Shown here one piece after another: positions 22,785 to 34,579 of a DNA stretch of 64,000 bases (the first letter of the stretch is position 1; each line of letters opens with the position of its first letter). Origin of the DNA: Collariella sp. IMI 366227 (taxonomy: Eukaryota; Ascomycota; Sordariomycetes; Sordariales; Chaetomiaceae); the NCBI GenBank assembly GCA_027946355.1, contig JAPEUS010000003.1:1426001-1490000 (forward strand), written 5' to 3'. Made by a program: the position numbers and the translations under genes. The notes under the pieces are model-generated. The model was not told the origin of the DNA. It saw nothing but the letters and a program-made list of their open reading frames with translations, and did not search any database.

Positions 22785-23661
22785 GGCGAAACCGGAGATG
22801 CTGTGTGACGTGCTTGTTCAACTCTGCTTCGCCAGATTTCATCCCAGGCGCTTAGCTCTTCTGTAAAACATGATTGCTGCATCAAACACAACGAGAAATT
22901 TTTGAGGGCTGACTGAGCGCCCATTTCCTTCATCGAGTCCTTGTTGACATCGTCTGTCGTTCCGAGCTTGATGATGGACGTCCCAAAGGCCCGAAGTGGA
23001 GCTAGATTTTGAAAGCCATCGAGGTTCCCAGGGGCTTCCTTGGCGATGGTGGGTCCAGCAGACAGCACCCCTACACTCCCTCTATCTCCTGGGCTTATCT
23101 TATCAATGTGCATCCCTAGCTCCAGGCCCCGCTTCCCTCACCGTCATCTTGTCACGAGGCAGGTGCAGACGGATGCGTCCCGGTGATAGCTCCCAACCAC
23201 CAACAGTCCAACATGCCCACGGCCACAGCCACTTGGGCTTTCAGGGACCTGGATATCCCAGCTCTGAATCCCACAATGGCTCTTCCGATGGCTGGAACTC
23301 TTGGGGCCTTCCCCGACTGAGAACAACAACAAGGCTACTACCCGATTCGTCCGTTGGACTATTCCCCCCAATGCTGCTGTCTCGGACTGGACGCTGGCAG
23401 TGATGTGTCCTGTCCAGGGCATGCCGCTACCCTGCCCTTGAACAGCGAATCAAGCTTCTGCACGACCTTGTGCAGGCGCCGCTTTACGTACAAGTCGACG
23501 CTGTCGAAGAGGTTAGATACAGCCGGCTTACACCGTCCCTGACTATCGGTGTCTTCCGTCGAACCTCGACAAGACACCAGCCCACTCGGTCAAGAAGCTC
23601 CCCCCCCCTCATAAACATACCTCTCCCCAAACTTCAGTCTCTCACCCAGTATTCCATCATC
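22785..23661. promoter_or_regulatory. Divergent intergenic region, FEX and UPRT
   Basis: About 880 bp lies between the FEX start (22784, minus) and the uracil phosphoribosyltransferase start (23662, plus). The minus-strand open frame at 22670-23113 overlaps the FEX start region in another frame and shows no motif. A C8-type run occurs near 23603. I see no defined regulatory site. Confidence 0.35.
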
Positions 23662-24480
23662 ATGTCGAACTTCCCACCCAACGTCCACGTCTCGCAGCAT
23701 CCATGCTTGCTTGCAAAGCTCAGCCAGCTGCGGTCAGAGAGCACGCCCGCTAGGAATGTCAAGGCGTTGATACACGAGATCGGGCTGATCGTGGGCTGCG
23801 AGGCGCTGGCCAAGGGACTTCAGGCTGTCCCAGGCCCGATTGTGCGTCTTTCCCCCTTTTTCCTGTCGGTCCCTCACCTCAGTCTAACACGAACCAACAG
23901 GACCAAACCCCCCTCAACTGCGACTTCCAAACCCACCAAGTCCACCCCGAAACCATCTCCCTCGTGCCCATCCTCCGTTCTGGCCTGGGCATGGTCGAAG
24001 GTATGTACCGCAACCTCCTCCCCTCCCACCTCCGCCCCGTTCAAACACAGTCCGCTAACACCCCTTCCCAGCCGTCCAAACCCTCCTCCCCGAGCCCGTC
24101 CCGTGCACCACCTCGGCCTCTTCCGTGAGCCCACCACCCTCCAGCCCGTCGAATACTACAATAATCTTCCCTCCCACATCTCCGGGTCTGGATCCCACGG
24201 TACCAGCGCAAGCAGCCTGGCCATCATCCTGGACCCCGTGATCGCGACGGGTGGCACCTGCGCCGCGGCCATCTCGACCCTGCGCCAGTGGGGTGCCCAG
24301 CGCATTATTGTGCTGTCCGTGCTTGGTGCTGCGCAGGGCGTGAAGGCTGCCGCGGCCGAGTGGCCCGAGGGTGTTGATATCTGGTTGGCGGGCGTGGATG
24401 AGGAGTTGACGGATCGTGGGATGCTGAAGCCGGGTCTGGGGGATGTTGGGGATAGGCTTTTCTTGACTATTGGGAAGTAG
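23662..24480 (+). CDS. Uracil phosphoribosyltransferase
   Basis: Converts uracil and PRPP to UMP in pyrimidine salvage; this is the yeast FUR1 counterpart and the usual target of 5-fluorouracil resistance. Exons are 23662-23841, 23901-24000 and 24072-24480, joined by 59- and 71-bp introns. Exon 1 carries NVHVSQHPCLLAKLSQLRS, the family N-terminus. Exon 2 has ISLVPILRSGLGMVE. Exon 3 has the PRPP loop DPVIATGGT, the ISTLRQWGA helix, and the C-terminal PGLGDVGDRLF that contacts uracil. The frame slips by one lost C near 24100-24102, between LLPEPV and VHHLGLFREP. With it restored the protein is 229 aa, a typical length. The gene converges on lig4 with only 179 bp between stop codons. Confidence 0.92.
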   Translation: MSNFPPNVHVSQHPCLLAKLSQLRSESTPARNVKALIHEIGLIVGCEALAKGLQAVPGPIVRLSPFFLSVPHLSLTRTNRTKPPSTATSKPTKSTPKPSPSCPSSVLAWAWSKVCTATSSPPTSAPFKHSPLTPLPSRPNPPPRARPVHHLGLFREPTTLQPVEYYNNLPSHISGSGSHGTSASSLAIILDPVIATGGTCAAAISTLRQWGAQRIIVLSVLGAAQGVKAAAAEWPEGVDIWLAGVDEELTDRGMLKPGLGDVGDRLFLTIGK

Positions 24481-24659
24481 GAGCAATGGTAGAACAGATT
24501 GGATAGAGGTTAGAGGTGTCAATGCAATAGCGAATATCTCTAACATCACGTTTGATGATGACTACTGTCACGATCCAGAGATCATTCCAAACATATGAGA
24601 AAATTGATCAAAACATGAGGGGGTATCCTATCCTACGTCCTCTTTCACGAGCCCGGCCA

Positions 24660-27600
24660 TTAACTCGGCGCATACGCCTCTTCGTCCACCAGCGTCCCCT
24701 CCTTCCAGCAATTATCCACCCACTTGCCCGTGACAATCCTAGGGACCGCTCTCCTCGAGCTGACCTTGTATCTCACATCAGCCGCCACCAACTTCTCTGA
24801 CGCAGCCGTGTCCTCCTTGCCCCCAACGACAATCACATGCGTGATCTTGTCATCCTCAATATCATCCTCCACTTCCCCATTCCCAAACCGCACATAATTC
24901 CCCAGTTTCAGCGCCCTAGTCTCTGGCACCCCCTCCCCAAGCGCAAAGTGCACTCGACACCTCCTGAACATGAACGCCTTGAGCTCATCCAGCGCCCGAC
25001 CATGCCCCTCCAACTGATCAAGGAATTTGTCAATATCAAATCCTCCACCACCGTCAGGCATGTCCATGCGATCCATGATATCCCTCAACTCGTCAACCCC
25101 CACATCCCGCGCGTAGCTGTCCCCAAATTGATCCGTATTCTCCTCCGCAACCTTCCTCATTTCCTCTGTTCCATACAACAAATGACCCTCCTCAAACGGA
25201 AGCAGATAACCCTCCCCACCACCCTGTTCCAAGCAATCAAACACCCACCTAGGTCGCACAATCTCGGCATCGCCCGCTTTCTTCAGACTTGCCACCCTGA
25301 CCACATTCTTGTCCGCCAGCAAAATCATGCCCGAGCCTTTATCCACAGTCTGGTGAATCCGCCCACCATTCTCTTTGATCAGCGCTTCCAGTTTTGGTTT
25401 GGGCATCTTCTTCGGCTTCAAAACCTCCGAGAGAACACAGAAATCCAGCCCCTGAAAGAGATCACCACTCGGCCTTTTAAACTCAGCCTTTTTCTCCGCC
25501 AGATCCGCCGCACCAGCAATCACCAGCTCCCTCTTCAATCTCTTCGCCGGCTTGCGCTTACGGCTCTCCATCTCCATTGCCTTGCGCTCCTTTTCCTCCT
25601 GCTTGACCTTCGTCCGCAGTGCCTCAAACTCATCCACATCCATGCCCGCATCCCACGCTTTATCCAGCCTCAGCTTCCGAAACCGCGGAAACCGCAGCGT
25701 CCAGCCAATGGCGAACTGGTCCGACGGCGCGACCGACGCCGCCTTAACGGATATGACGACCGATTCGCTCGGGCGGATCCAGACGTCCGGGCGTTCATAC
25801 TGCAGGCGCTCCCCGCCGCCGAGTTCGATAAATTCGGATGGCGGGTTTGACGCGTCCCAGTCCTTCCACTTCCCCTCCGTATGATGCCTAATCTCTCTGT
25901 AGTCCTCAGCCTTGAACCCGCCGCCAACCTTGCAAAAACTGAAACACTTCTCGCGGCTGGCGGCGGCCCCCGACTTGACAAAGTTCTCGCTCACGCGCAG
26001 GCCGCACATGAAGGAGGAGAGGGTCCCACCCCGGTGTCCCGAGCCGTAGTACCCCGCCACCACGACACAGTCGAGCGACTCACCAAACTCAGACATGTAC
26101 TCAGGCTTGACCTTGATCCAATCATTATTGCGGCTGTTGAGCTGGTACCGCGAGCGGGGGTTCTTGAGAACAAGCCCTTCAGACGCTTCGGCGACGACCT
26201 TGCGGAGGAGCGGCTCGACTTCGTCGGCGGAGGTGGCCGAGTCGTAAGGGTGGATTTCGAGGCGGCGCGGGACGCCTTTGACGGCGCGCTCGAGGGCGCG
26301 GTGGCGGTCCGCAAGTGTGTATTCGGTGAGGGACTTGCCGTTGAGGAGGAGGATGTCAAAGACGCGGTAGAGGGGCCGCGGGCCGTTTTGGAAAGGGTTT
26401 TTTTGTTGTTCGAGCGCAGCCGTTTTGAGGGTGCCGAAGGGCACGATTTTGTCGAGTTCGGGGTCCCAGGTTATCATCTCGCCGTCGAGGATTAGGTTGC
26501 GGACGCCTTTGTCGAAGGCGTTTTTAAGGTGGCGCGTGAGGGCGGAGTTGTTGTCTTCTAGTCCGCTGCCGTAGAGGTAGGCGTAGTCCTTTGCCTTGCG
26601 GGACCAGAAGGCGAACTTGTATCCTCCCGGCACGGCATCATCCTCCTGCATGTGCATTTGCATCCTCTCGCCGTCCAGTTTCTCCTCAATCCAAAACTCT
26701 GGATCCTCCTCCGTCACGCCCAACGCCTTAACCAACTTCCCAAACGTCGTCGTCATCTGAAACTGGGCCAGCTGCGGCTGGAAGCAGCTCATCAGCGTAA
26801 CCCCCGTCTCCTGCTGTTCTAGCCGGAACTCCGGATCATACAACTCCCAGCACACCCTCCTCAGACTCGACGAGACACTAAACAGCGCCTCGGCATCCGG
26901 ATGCCACAACCCCAAAAACGTTCTCTCCGTTGCCCCAACCTTCATATCCTTCAGTATAATCCTCACCAACCACATCAACTCCTCGGCATTCATCCCCTGA
27001 TAAAACTCCTCAAAAATCGGCAACTGCTCCACCTCACCACTCGCCCCCGCCAGTCTATCCAACATCACATTCACCTCCCCAACCGTCATCTCCCCCGGCT
27101 CACTCCTCATCTGTCTCTTCCCCACAATCTCAAAACACCTCCCGCAAAATCCCCGCCGTCCTCCCCGCCCCAAACTTCCCCACCCCCACCCCCGCATGCC
27201 CCGGCAACTTCCAATGCATCAACGCATACCCATCCTCGGAATTCTTATCAATCTTCATGACCTTGACCAACAACTTCCCAATGGTATTCTCTTTCAGCCC
27301 GTACACACCCCTATCACGATCCTTGTCCGGCAAAATCAGCCGCATGGCAGGGTAGTCGATGATGTGGCGGCGTTGTTCGTGGTAGGAGAGTTTGGAGGAG
27401 GAGGCGCCGGCGCGCCGGCCGCGGAGGGTTGGGGGCGCTGGGCCGGAGGTGGTGGGCTTGCATTCTATGAGGGGGTTGAAGAGGTTCTGGAAGAGGTCGG
27501 CGAAGCGGGGGTTTTGGAGTGGTTGTGCGGGCGATTGGGGAAGCTGGGTGGGTGGGTTAGTGATGGAGTGAGGAGAGGGGTGGGGGAAGGGGCTTACTGC

Positions 27601-27704
27601 TCGTCGAGTTCTTGAAGAGAGAGGGAGCCGCTGCCGTATTGTTGTTCATCTTCCTCGAGCGCGTCAACGTCGGGGGATTTAGCGCGTTTCGTTCGGCTTG
27701 TCAT
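24660..27704 (-). CDS. lig4: DNA ligase IV (non-homologous end joining)
   Basis: ATP-dependent ligase that seals double-strand breaks with its XRCC4/Lif1-type partner. The start at 27704 (MTSRTKRAKSPDVDAL) is followed by a 54-bp intron (27544-27597). The catalytic core has FWIEEKLDGERMQMH with the adenylated Lys, LILDGEMITWD, EGLVLKNPRS and DWIKVKPEYM. Two C-terminal BRCT-type regions follow (around DLFQGLDFCVLSEV and AFMFRRCRVHFALG), ending at 24660. Two compensating breaks, a lost C near 27537-27540 and an extra T in the T4 run at 27132-27135, bracket the N-terminal domain; corrected length is 996 aa. Between RRHIID and YPAMRLILPDKDRDR (near 27354) about a dozen residues usually present in fungal ligase IV seem to be missing. 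Neurospora mus-53 is the counterpart. Confidence 0.93.
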
Positions 27705-28629
27705 CTTGAATGTGGTTGATGAGAGTGAATTGGAGGTGAGCAAGGTAAGTGGGATAATATGTGGCCAATTCAGAATCCTGTCACCAACGGCCGTGAAAAG
27801 GGAAAAAGGGTAATTATCTTCTGGCACAAGATTTGGTGGAGGAATGGGAACAAAGATGTGAGATGAGGCGAGGATGATCTTTGATGTTGTTGAAGAGACA
27901 AGGGTTGTGAGATGCCTGCCTGGACAACTCTAGGCAGCAAAGACATACAGAACCCTAACCCTTTTTACTCGTCCATCGTCACATCACCCAACTCCCTTTT
28001 GTTCTTTGGGAATCATCAAAGTAGCCAAAGAAGTATTGTGAGGATGTGTTGTTCAGTCTGTCATACCAGAACTTGGAGAATGTGACATAACATCAACGGC
28101 CTCCCCGAGAGTCGACCCAACCCAGCAGAGTTGATTGACAGCTGTGACATTCGTTTTCGAAGTTGACATGGTAGAACAAAGGAGAGCAGTTCCAAAGAGG
28201 TCTGTTTTAGCTCAGCATCTTGAAGCAGTGTCACAACTTGAGAGTGTTGCTTGGGTCTCTTCAACCGGACTCGTAGAACCAACTTTTTCCTCAGTCATTT
28301 ATTTAACACTTTGGACTTATAGAGAGTATAGGAGATCGTAGAGGTAGTAAAATGCATCGATATTAATTAGACAACGCAAGCAAACCACTACAGAGTAGAG
28401 ACTGACGACAGACTAACTCACAATTACCCACAAAACGGAAAGCAGCAAAGTAGTTCCCCCCCAAACTCAGCCCCTGAATAACACATGGCAGTCTGATTGT
28501 GTCTTTCCGAAGAACTCCTCCAGACAGAAACCCATTCATAACTCATCACTTCAACTTGGGTATAAAACTCAACAATTTCCCCTTTGTTGCCTCCATCAAT
28601 CCCCCTTCAATGTCGATCTCTCTCCTCCC
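27705..28629. other. Intergenic, lig4 promoter and HAM1-like 3' flank
   Basis: About 925 bp without a supported gene. It holds the lig4 promoter (minus strand) and the 3' flank of the next minus-strand gene. The stretch from about 28300 to 28450 is comparatively AT-rich. A single CCCTAACCC at about 27953 is not a telomere repeat array. Confidence 0.35.
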
Positions 28630-31607
28630 TTAGTACGCAACCGGCGCATTCGGGTCAAAGGCAGGCGGATGAGCCTTAAAACCGCCGTTCGCATTCCCGT
28701 TGTTGTTGTAGCCGTTACCGTTGCCATGACCGTAGGCGCCTGCATTGAGGGGGCCGCCGTTCGCAGGAGCACCGCCATTGCCGTAAGCACCTCCATTGAA
28801 AGCACCTCCGTTGTGAGCGGCACCATTCCCATAACCACCAGCACCAGCGCCCATCTGAGCGCCGCCATTGCCATAGCTACCAGCACCCATCGGCGCACCA
28901 CCATTGCCATAACCACCCGTCCCCACCGGGCCCCCATTCCCACCCATACCACCATACGCATCCTGGTGCGCAGCACCAGTCGACACCTGACCCGGCTGGA
29001 TCACTCGATGCGGCTTGCGCACGACCTTGGGTGCCTTGGGAATATCTGAGCTCTTCGCGGCACTCCCAATCGAGAAGACAGGGCTCTCCCACTTATCGCC
29101 CTTCCTCGCCAGCTCCTTGTACTCAGTCGCCTTAGAGCTGATCCCACCCGGCAGATGAATGTTCTGAAACATGCTGTCCTCCTTGGTAATCGCATAGTTG
29201 ACCTTCTTGTCCGCCACAACCTCCTGCGCCTTCTGCTTGCCCTGCAAGATGCGCTTCTGGGCAGCGTTGACGTAGCGGTTGTAAATGTTGGGGGGTCCGC
29301 TCGGGGTCAGAACGGGCCTCATCCAGGGCGCGGTCGGCCTCCTGCTTGATCTGGAAGAGGAGAGAGTCCAGGCGGGAGGCCTGGTCTTTGATGGCCTTCT
29401 CCATGGCCTTTTGCAGAGCGGGGCGGAGGACCTTGAGCATGACGGGCTTGAAGAGGCCAAAGAGGAGCTTGTGGTTGGACTTGACGAGCTTGATGTTGAG
29501 CTTGTTGACGGCGACGTCGACTTTGTCGACCTTGAAGAACGAGTTTTGATCCTTGGGGTCGGGCGAGGAGAGTTTCATGCGGAAGGTGAAGCCGTCGCCG
29601 GCGAGGAGGAAGTTGGCCACGCCCTTATCGGTAATCGCGGGGAAGCCCTGCTTGCGCTTGACGTAGTAGCTGACGTCGCGCAGGTCCATCTGGATGCCGG
29701 CCACTTTGACGTCGATGGAATGCTTGCTCTGGTTGGCAACCTTCTTGCGACCCCAGCGCATGTAGTTCTCGCTGGCGACCTCAAAGACGTTGGGCATGAA
29801 GTTGTCGCTCTCGAGAACAAGGTTCTCAATGACGGCGTCAAACTGGGGGTCCGAGTACTCGATCCGAGGCACCGGGATGTACGCGACTCTTTCGAAGACA
29901 CCCGGGAGGATCACCTCGGTGAGGTCCTTGACAAGATAGGGCTTGAATGTAGGCTTGCCATTCTCGTCGTTGCCCAGATCCGTAAACAGCTTCGTCAGAG
30001 AGGCAGCAAAGGCCTTGTTCTGCGGGTCCTGGTCGAACTGGTCGGCCAAGAACTTGATCTCGTCGACGATGCGGTCGGTGTGGCCGCGATACTTGTCGCG
30101 CAGGAGGTATTGGCCCTCATCGTACAGGCGGTTCCACTGAACGTTGGAGTCATCCTCCAGGATGTAGCCCTGCTCCTGCAGGCAGCGGCGGATGTAGGTG
30201 TTAAGAGACTTAAACCAGTTGCGGAGCTGAGGATCCCGATCGGCGTCCTCGTAGATGATCTTGATGGAATCCCACAGGTCATCGCTGGACGTGCCGTTGG
30301 CGAAACGCTCAATCAGGGTCTGCGGAAACTGTTAGCAGTGCTCATTTGAAGAGTTAACAAGTCAAACATACCTTGAGATCAGTTTCGGCCTGAACCAAGC
30401 CGGAACGGGCGTCCCTGACGGTACCGGAACCACCCCTGGCCATGCGGTTGGCATGGTCGCCGTACTGCTCGGCAAGATCCAGAAGAGTCTGGATAGCCTG
30501 GTAGTAATCGGGATGCTGCTGGCACTCAAGAACCATCTTCTTCAGACGCCAGATCGTCTGCTCACGGCGCTCCTGCGGCATCTTGCGGGAGAAGTAGTTC
30601 CTGGTACGCTCCCGGTACTCGTCGCGCCTGGCCCTGGCCTTGTCCTTGGTCTCGTTGTCCACGTTCTGGTCGACGTTGCGCCTGAGGGCGTCCTTAGCGG
30701 CCATGGCACCACCAGTCGCGTTCACGCCCGAATTGGCGCCCGTCTGGCGGTCATACGCCGCGGCGGAGGCGACATCCCTGGGGTCAGAGGAGCCGTCGGG
30801 GTGAGCGTGGGATGTACCCTCACGAGCGGCGGCCTTAGCGTCGTCCTTGGGGTTGCCCTTGTAGTACTGGTGGAACTTGTCCTTCATAGTCCCCTTGGAA
30901 AAGTCGGGGGCGTCGTGCCAGGTGTGGTCCTGAGCAGGGGCATCGATTTGAGCGAGATCATCCTGGTTGGGCCGGACGCGATCGGCGGTTTTGGTTGCAG
31001 CGTCACCAGCCATATCACGGAGCAGGACGGTAGCATCCTTGACTGCGTCATTGTTAGCACGCTTCTCGTGAAGATAAACTTTCCCACAGCAAAACATACG
31101 AAGCTTACGGAACTGTCCGTTGCTAATGATCAGGGTACCAAGGGTACGAAGACCGTCGAGTGCCTGGTTTCCGTGCTGCTGGGCCGTCTCCTTATCAACT
31201 GGGGCGCCAGGAACGGGAATAGACTTGGCGTCCCATTGCTGGGTCTGCCAGATGAAGTCCTGGAGCAGGTTGCCGTCGTTCTTGGACAGCAGGAGATGCT
31301 TGGCCTGCTTCACCACATCCTGGACGTCGGCAACGAGCTCCCGGCCCTCGGGTGAGAGCTTGTCCGAGGGGCCAGAGAGTGCCCTGGATGCGAGAAAGCT
31401 GTTCAGGGCGACATCGATCTGATCGTTCTGTGTGGGTTGTCAGTATTATCGCCGATGGGCCGAAATAAAAGAGTCGAGGACACATACCGAAGGAACCTTC
31501 CCGCTCTTGAAGGCGCTGAAGATACCGTAGATTTGGAGCTTGCGGTTGACATCGGCCTCCTTCTGCTTGATATCGGTGGGTTTGTTGACGTTCGGTGTTC
31601 CTGCCAT
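28630..31607 (-). CDS. HAM1-like protein (DUF5923/DUF4449 architecture) with Gly/Asn-rich tail
   Basis: Large fungal protein whose N- and C-terminal regions match the HAM1-like pair; the C-terminal domain is related to lipid-binding BPI/SMP-type folds, so a membrane or lipid role is plausible but unproven. Exons are 31488-31607, 31100-31427, 30372-31042 and 28630-30319, with introns of 60, 57 and 52 bp. The start MAGTPNVNKPTDIKQKEADV fits the family. Later landmarks are DFIWQTQQW, NYFSRKMPQERREQTIWRLK, QWNRLYDEGQYLLRDKY and FNVFEVASENYMRWG-like text. The last 100 residues are YGNGGA-type repeats. One extra C in the C6 run at 29290-29295 breaks the last exon. Corrected length is 935 aa. The 57-bp second intron is a multiple of three and open, so it can be read through in frame. 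Confidence 0.8.
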
Positions 31608-33018
31608 TGTGAAGGATGTGTTGTGGTGGTTGATGGTTGAGTGTTGTGAATTATTACGAGGTTTGGGGTATCAAAAACAGAAAATGAAGATTTGGGTATC
31701 AGTTGCTGCGATGGCTCACTTTCTCAAAAACGAGAAACAGAGTGTGTTGTTATGAGGAGTCAGTAGTAAAATGGCTGGAAACCACGTCGCGGTGGGTGGT
31801 GTTATTAAATCCAGACGCCGGAAAGCAGGGAGCCTGAGTCTGTCAATGAAAGAAGGACGCGGTGACGTACGGGATGCCGTTGCACTGGTGAGCTGTTCGA
31901 ATGCGTCATAGGAAAGCACGACAAACACACGATTTCCTAAATTGTCCTGGATGGAAAGCTCGAGATTGGTCGACGCCTGTCCTCACTTTCCTCAGCGAGC
32001 ACAGCGGCAGTCGACGCAACCAAGCCGAGCTGCCGGCTGGGGGAGGGTGAATTTCTGATGATCTCCAGCACTAACGAGGGCCAAGACAGGGACACATGCG
32101 TCACAGCTCCAGTCCTGGCCTTGTTGCCGTTGCTGGCAAACAAAGCTGAACCCAGGAGCAATGTGATTCGACGGCTTGGTCGACTTTTCCCATCAGCTCA
32201 TCTTGTTCTCCATGTCGAGGAGCCCAGGCCTGCCTTCAGACCTTGGTCTTTCCTCCAGGCCACCACCCTGGCATGGCTGCAAAGGGATGCCAGGAGCGAG
32301 CTGGCAGGAGCAATTGCTCCAGCCCTGGCCGGATTCCCCTGTCAGGTGTGTCCTGCCTTACCGAATTCCAGCCCCAAAAGTTTGAGAAAAGTTTGTCTCT
32401 GCGAAGTGCGTTCAAGAAGATTGGCAGTGCAGAAGATTGGCGTCCAGCATTGTGGTTTGCATTTCGGATCCATGACGTCATCTGTCGATCCGGAGCTTGT
32501 GGATGCCGAAGAGGGCCCACAACATCCCCATAGCTTCTCAAGTGCCGCGACATCTCGTGACATGTGGCAGGCAGAACATTCTTGTGGCACAAACCTGAAC
32601 AGATTGAACCAATTTCAATGCCAAGGTAATCAAAAAGATCTTGGTTGAAGTGGCTACTGAAGAAGGATATCGAGCTTGGAAGAGGAAACAGTTTCAGGAT
32701 CACTAAACGGAGGGTTAGGGTTCACAAAATGACTGGCAAACCGCCCCTTTCCTCAATAAACATTGAGACCCAAAACAACACGATGGAACATCAGAAGGTT
32801 GGCCCGAAACGACAAGCTGCCGAGACTCAAGAAGTTAAAATGCCCCTGTATTTTCCATAAAATGCCCGCCTCTCCCCAAGATAACGCCGCAAAATCTCCG
32901 CTCTTGAAACTCCTCGCTCATTCCCTCCATTCATAGATTCCAAATCTCAAAAGTGTCCCTAACTCCATGCACCAGTTATCCATTGCCTTAAGACCTATTC
33001 CAGAAATTGTCTGTCTCA
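31608..33018. other. Intergenic, promoter of the HAM1-like gene
   Basis: About 1.4 kb with no supported gene. A 196-codon plus-strand frame (32058-32648) and a 155-codon minus-strand frame (32236-32703) overlap each other and have no motif. Near 32872 a coding-like start, MPASPQDNAAKSPLLKLLAHS, runs to a stop and may be the original first exon of the kinase pseudogene that follows. Confidence 0.35.
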
Positions 33019-34579
33019 TAGCTCAACGTAGGCATTCCCAGCAACACCTTCGTCGTCGACATCAACACAGTGGTTCAACTTCGGATTGTGGTATTTTTCC
33101 CTCAAAAACCTCACGCCCTTTAGAACGCTCAATTCAACGATTTCCTTCGCCCTCGTTTGCTAGAATCTTTGTTTTCTGATCTCGAGATATACAATGCCCA
33201 GCGTACCGCTGTGGCTACTGGCGCCCACTCGCCTGGATCAGGGCCAATCATCTCGACATTGCTATGCTTGGTCGCGAAGCTTTCCCAGAGGTTATCCGAA
33301 AGTCTCATTCTGTGGCCCTTCAAAGCGGATGATCCGTGGCTGACACGGCGTGTTGTGTTAGATTGCTGGGACGTCAGCACTGGTCGTGAGTTCGCCCGAA
33401 AGCAGTCGTTGAAACGTCTCGAGAAAGATCAGCTAGTGAGGTGGAAACGGGAGCTTAAGATTCTAGTCAAGTTGTCACATGTATGCCACTCCTTTTCATT
33501 CCTTAGTTCCTTCCTTCGGACCCCATTCTGTTCCCCCTTCTGTTCCCCCTTCTGTTCCTCTCTCTTTCCTTCCCTAGCTCCTTCCCTTCCCCTTACTAAA
33601 CCTTTTTCGGAGAGCACATCGTTCGTGCCTTTGAGTTCCCTTACGTTCCGCGGTTTACTGGTGGCGACGACACATACGAGATATATCTCGAATCCGTGTT
33701 CGGAGACACTCTGCAATCCAGATCTCTTTCGGATCAAGATCTCCTCAAGGTTACACGGCAGTGCTCCTCAGCCCCTATCTACCTCCACACTCGAGACCCA
33801 CCCGTCCCTCATCGCGATATCAAACCCGAGAACATCCTCGTCATGGCAGGAGGAAAAATCTGTATCAAACTCGCCGACTTCGGATTCTCGCGTGAGAAGC
33901 GCAGTCTGCTGAGTTTACTGGGAACCCCCCTATACTACCCCCCTGAGATGCAGGAGGAAGAAGACAGGAGGAAAAAAGAGGGTTCAAAACGTTCTTGCCG
34001 GCGGTTGATATCTGGTCACTAGGCGTTGTGATCGCTGAGCACCTCTATGGCCGGCCCCGAGTAACCCGCTTGATGGCGGCGGCGTCTCGACAATCCAACT
34101 CATGGCGCCACAGCTATGGCGGCACCACACTGCGAGCCCCTCCATCTCCAATCTCGACGATCCCAGAGGACTCATTTGCCAAAAATGACGAAATGGAGAC
34201 GGAAGAAGAGGAAGAAGAAGAAGAGGAAGGAGAAGAAGAAGGAGATGAAGAAGCCGTGACCCCGTCCCGCAGCGCGAGGTACGGCGTTGCCGACAGCGGC
34301 TAGTTCGCCAACGACGCTCTTCTGGACCCCCTAATTGTCGGGTCAGAGGTTGCGATTATAGGGGGCGAGACACCATCACTGCTTGACAGCACAGCGACAG
34401 TTTCACAATCTGCTGAGCATCCGGGGGCGTCAGGTTGCAGAAAGAACCGCAGTTCACAGCGAGGGGTGCCGCAGCCGGCCTTGCAGCGCGGCGCAGCCCG
34501 TCGCCCGGAGGAGTCGTTTGTGGTACTGACGGCTCGTGGATGCAGCGTCGTGCCGCCCCAGCTGCTGCTGCTTCCTTGA
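33019..34579 (+). pseudogene. Serine/threonine protein kinase pseudogene
   Basis: Kinase text is clear: REFARKQSLKRLEKDQLVRW with the VAIK-type Lys, HIVRAFEFPYVPRF, the catalytic loop HRDIKPENIL, DFG at LADFGFS, GTPLYYPPEM and AVDIWSLGVV, followed by an acidic Glu-rich stretch. The first coding segment (33022-33480) is joined by a 134-bp CT-rich intron (33481-33614) to the rest. No glycine-rich ATP loop precedes the Lys. In-frame TAG codons interrupt coding-like text at 33121 and 34301, and a third at 33019 may be a stop or an acceptor. Each could derive from CAG by a CpA-to-TpA change. A one-base loss near 33980 (G run) adds a frameshift before LPAVDIW. A functional kinase is unlikely. Confidence 0.7.

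Noticed and set aside
27950..27965. CCCTAACCC, telomere-like
   Set aside because: A single copy; no array, and it is flanked by ordinary single-copy genes.
29285..30349. 354-codon plus-strand frame opposite the HAM1-like gene
   Set aside because: Antisense shadow; the minus strand carries introns with consensus and family-specific text.
32058..32648. 196-codon plus-strand frame
   Set aside because: No motif; overlaps an equally long minus-strand frame and lies in the promoter of the HAM1-like gene.
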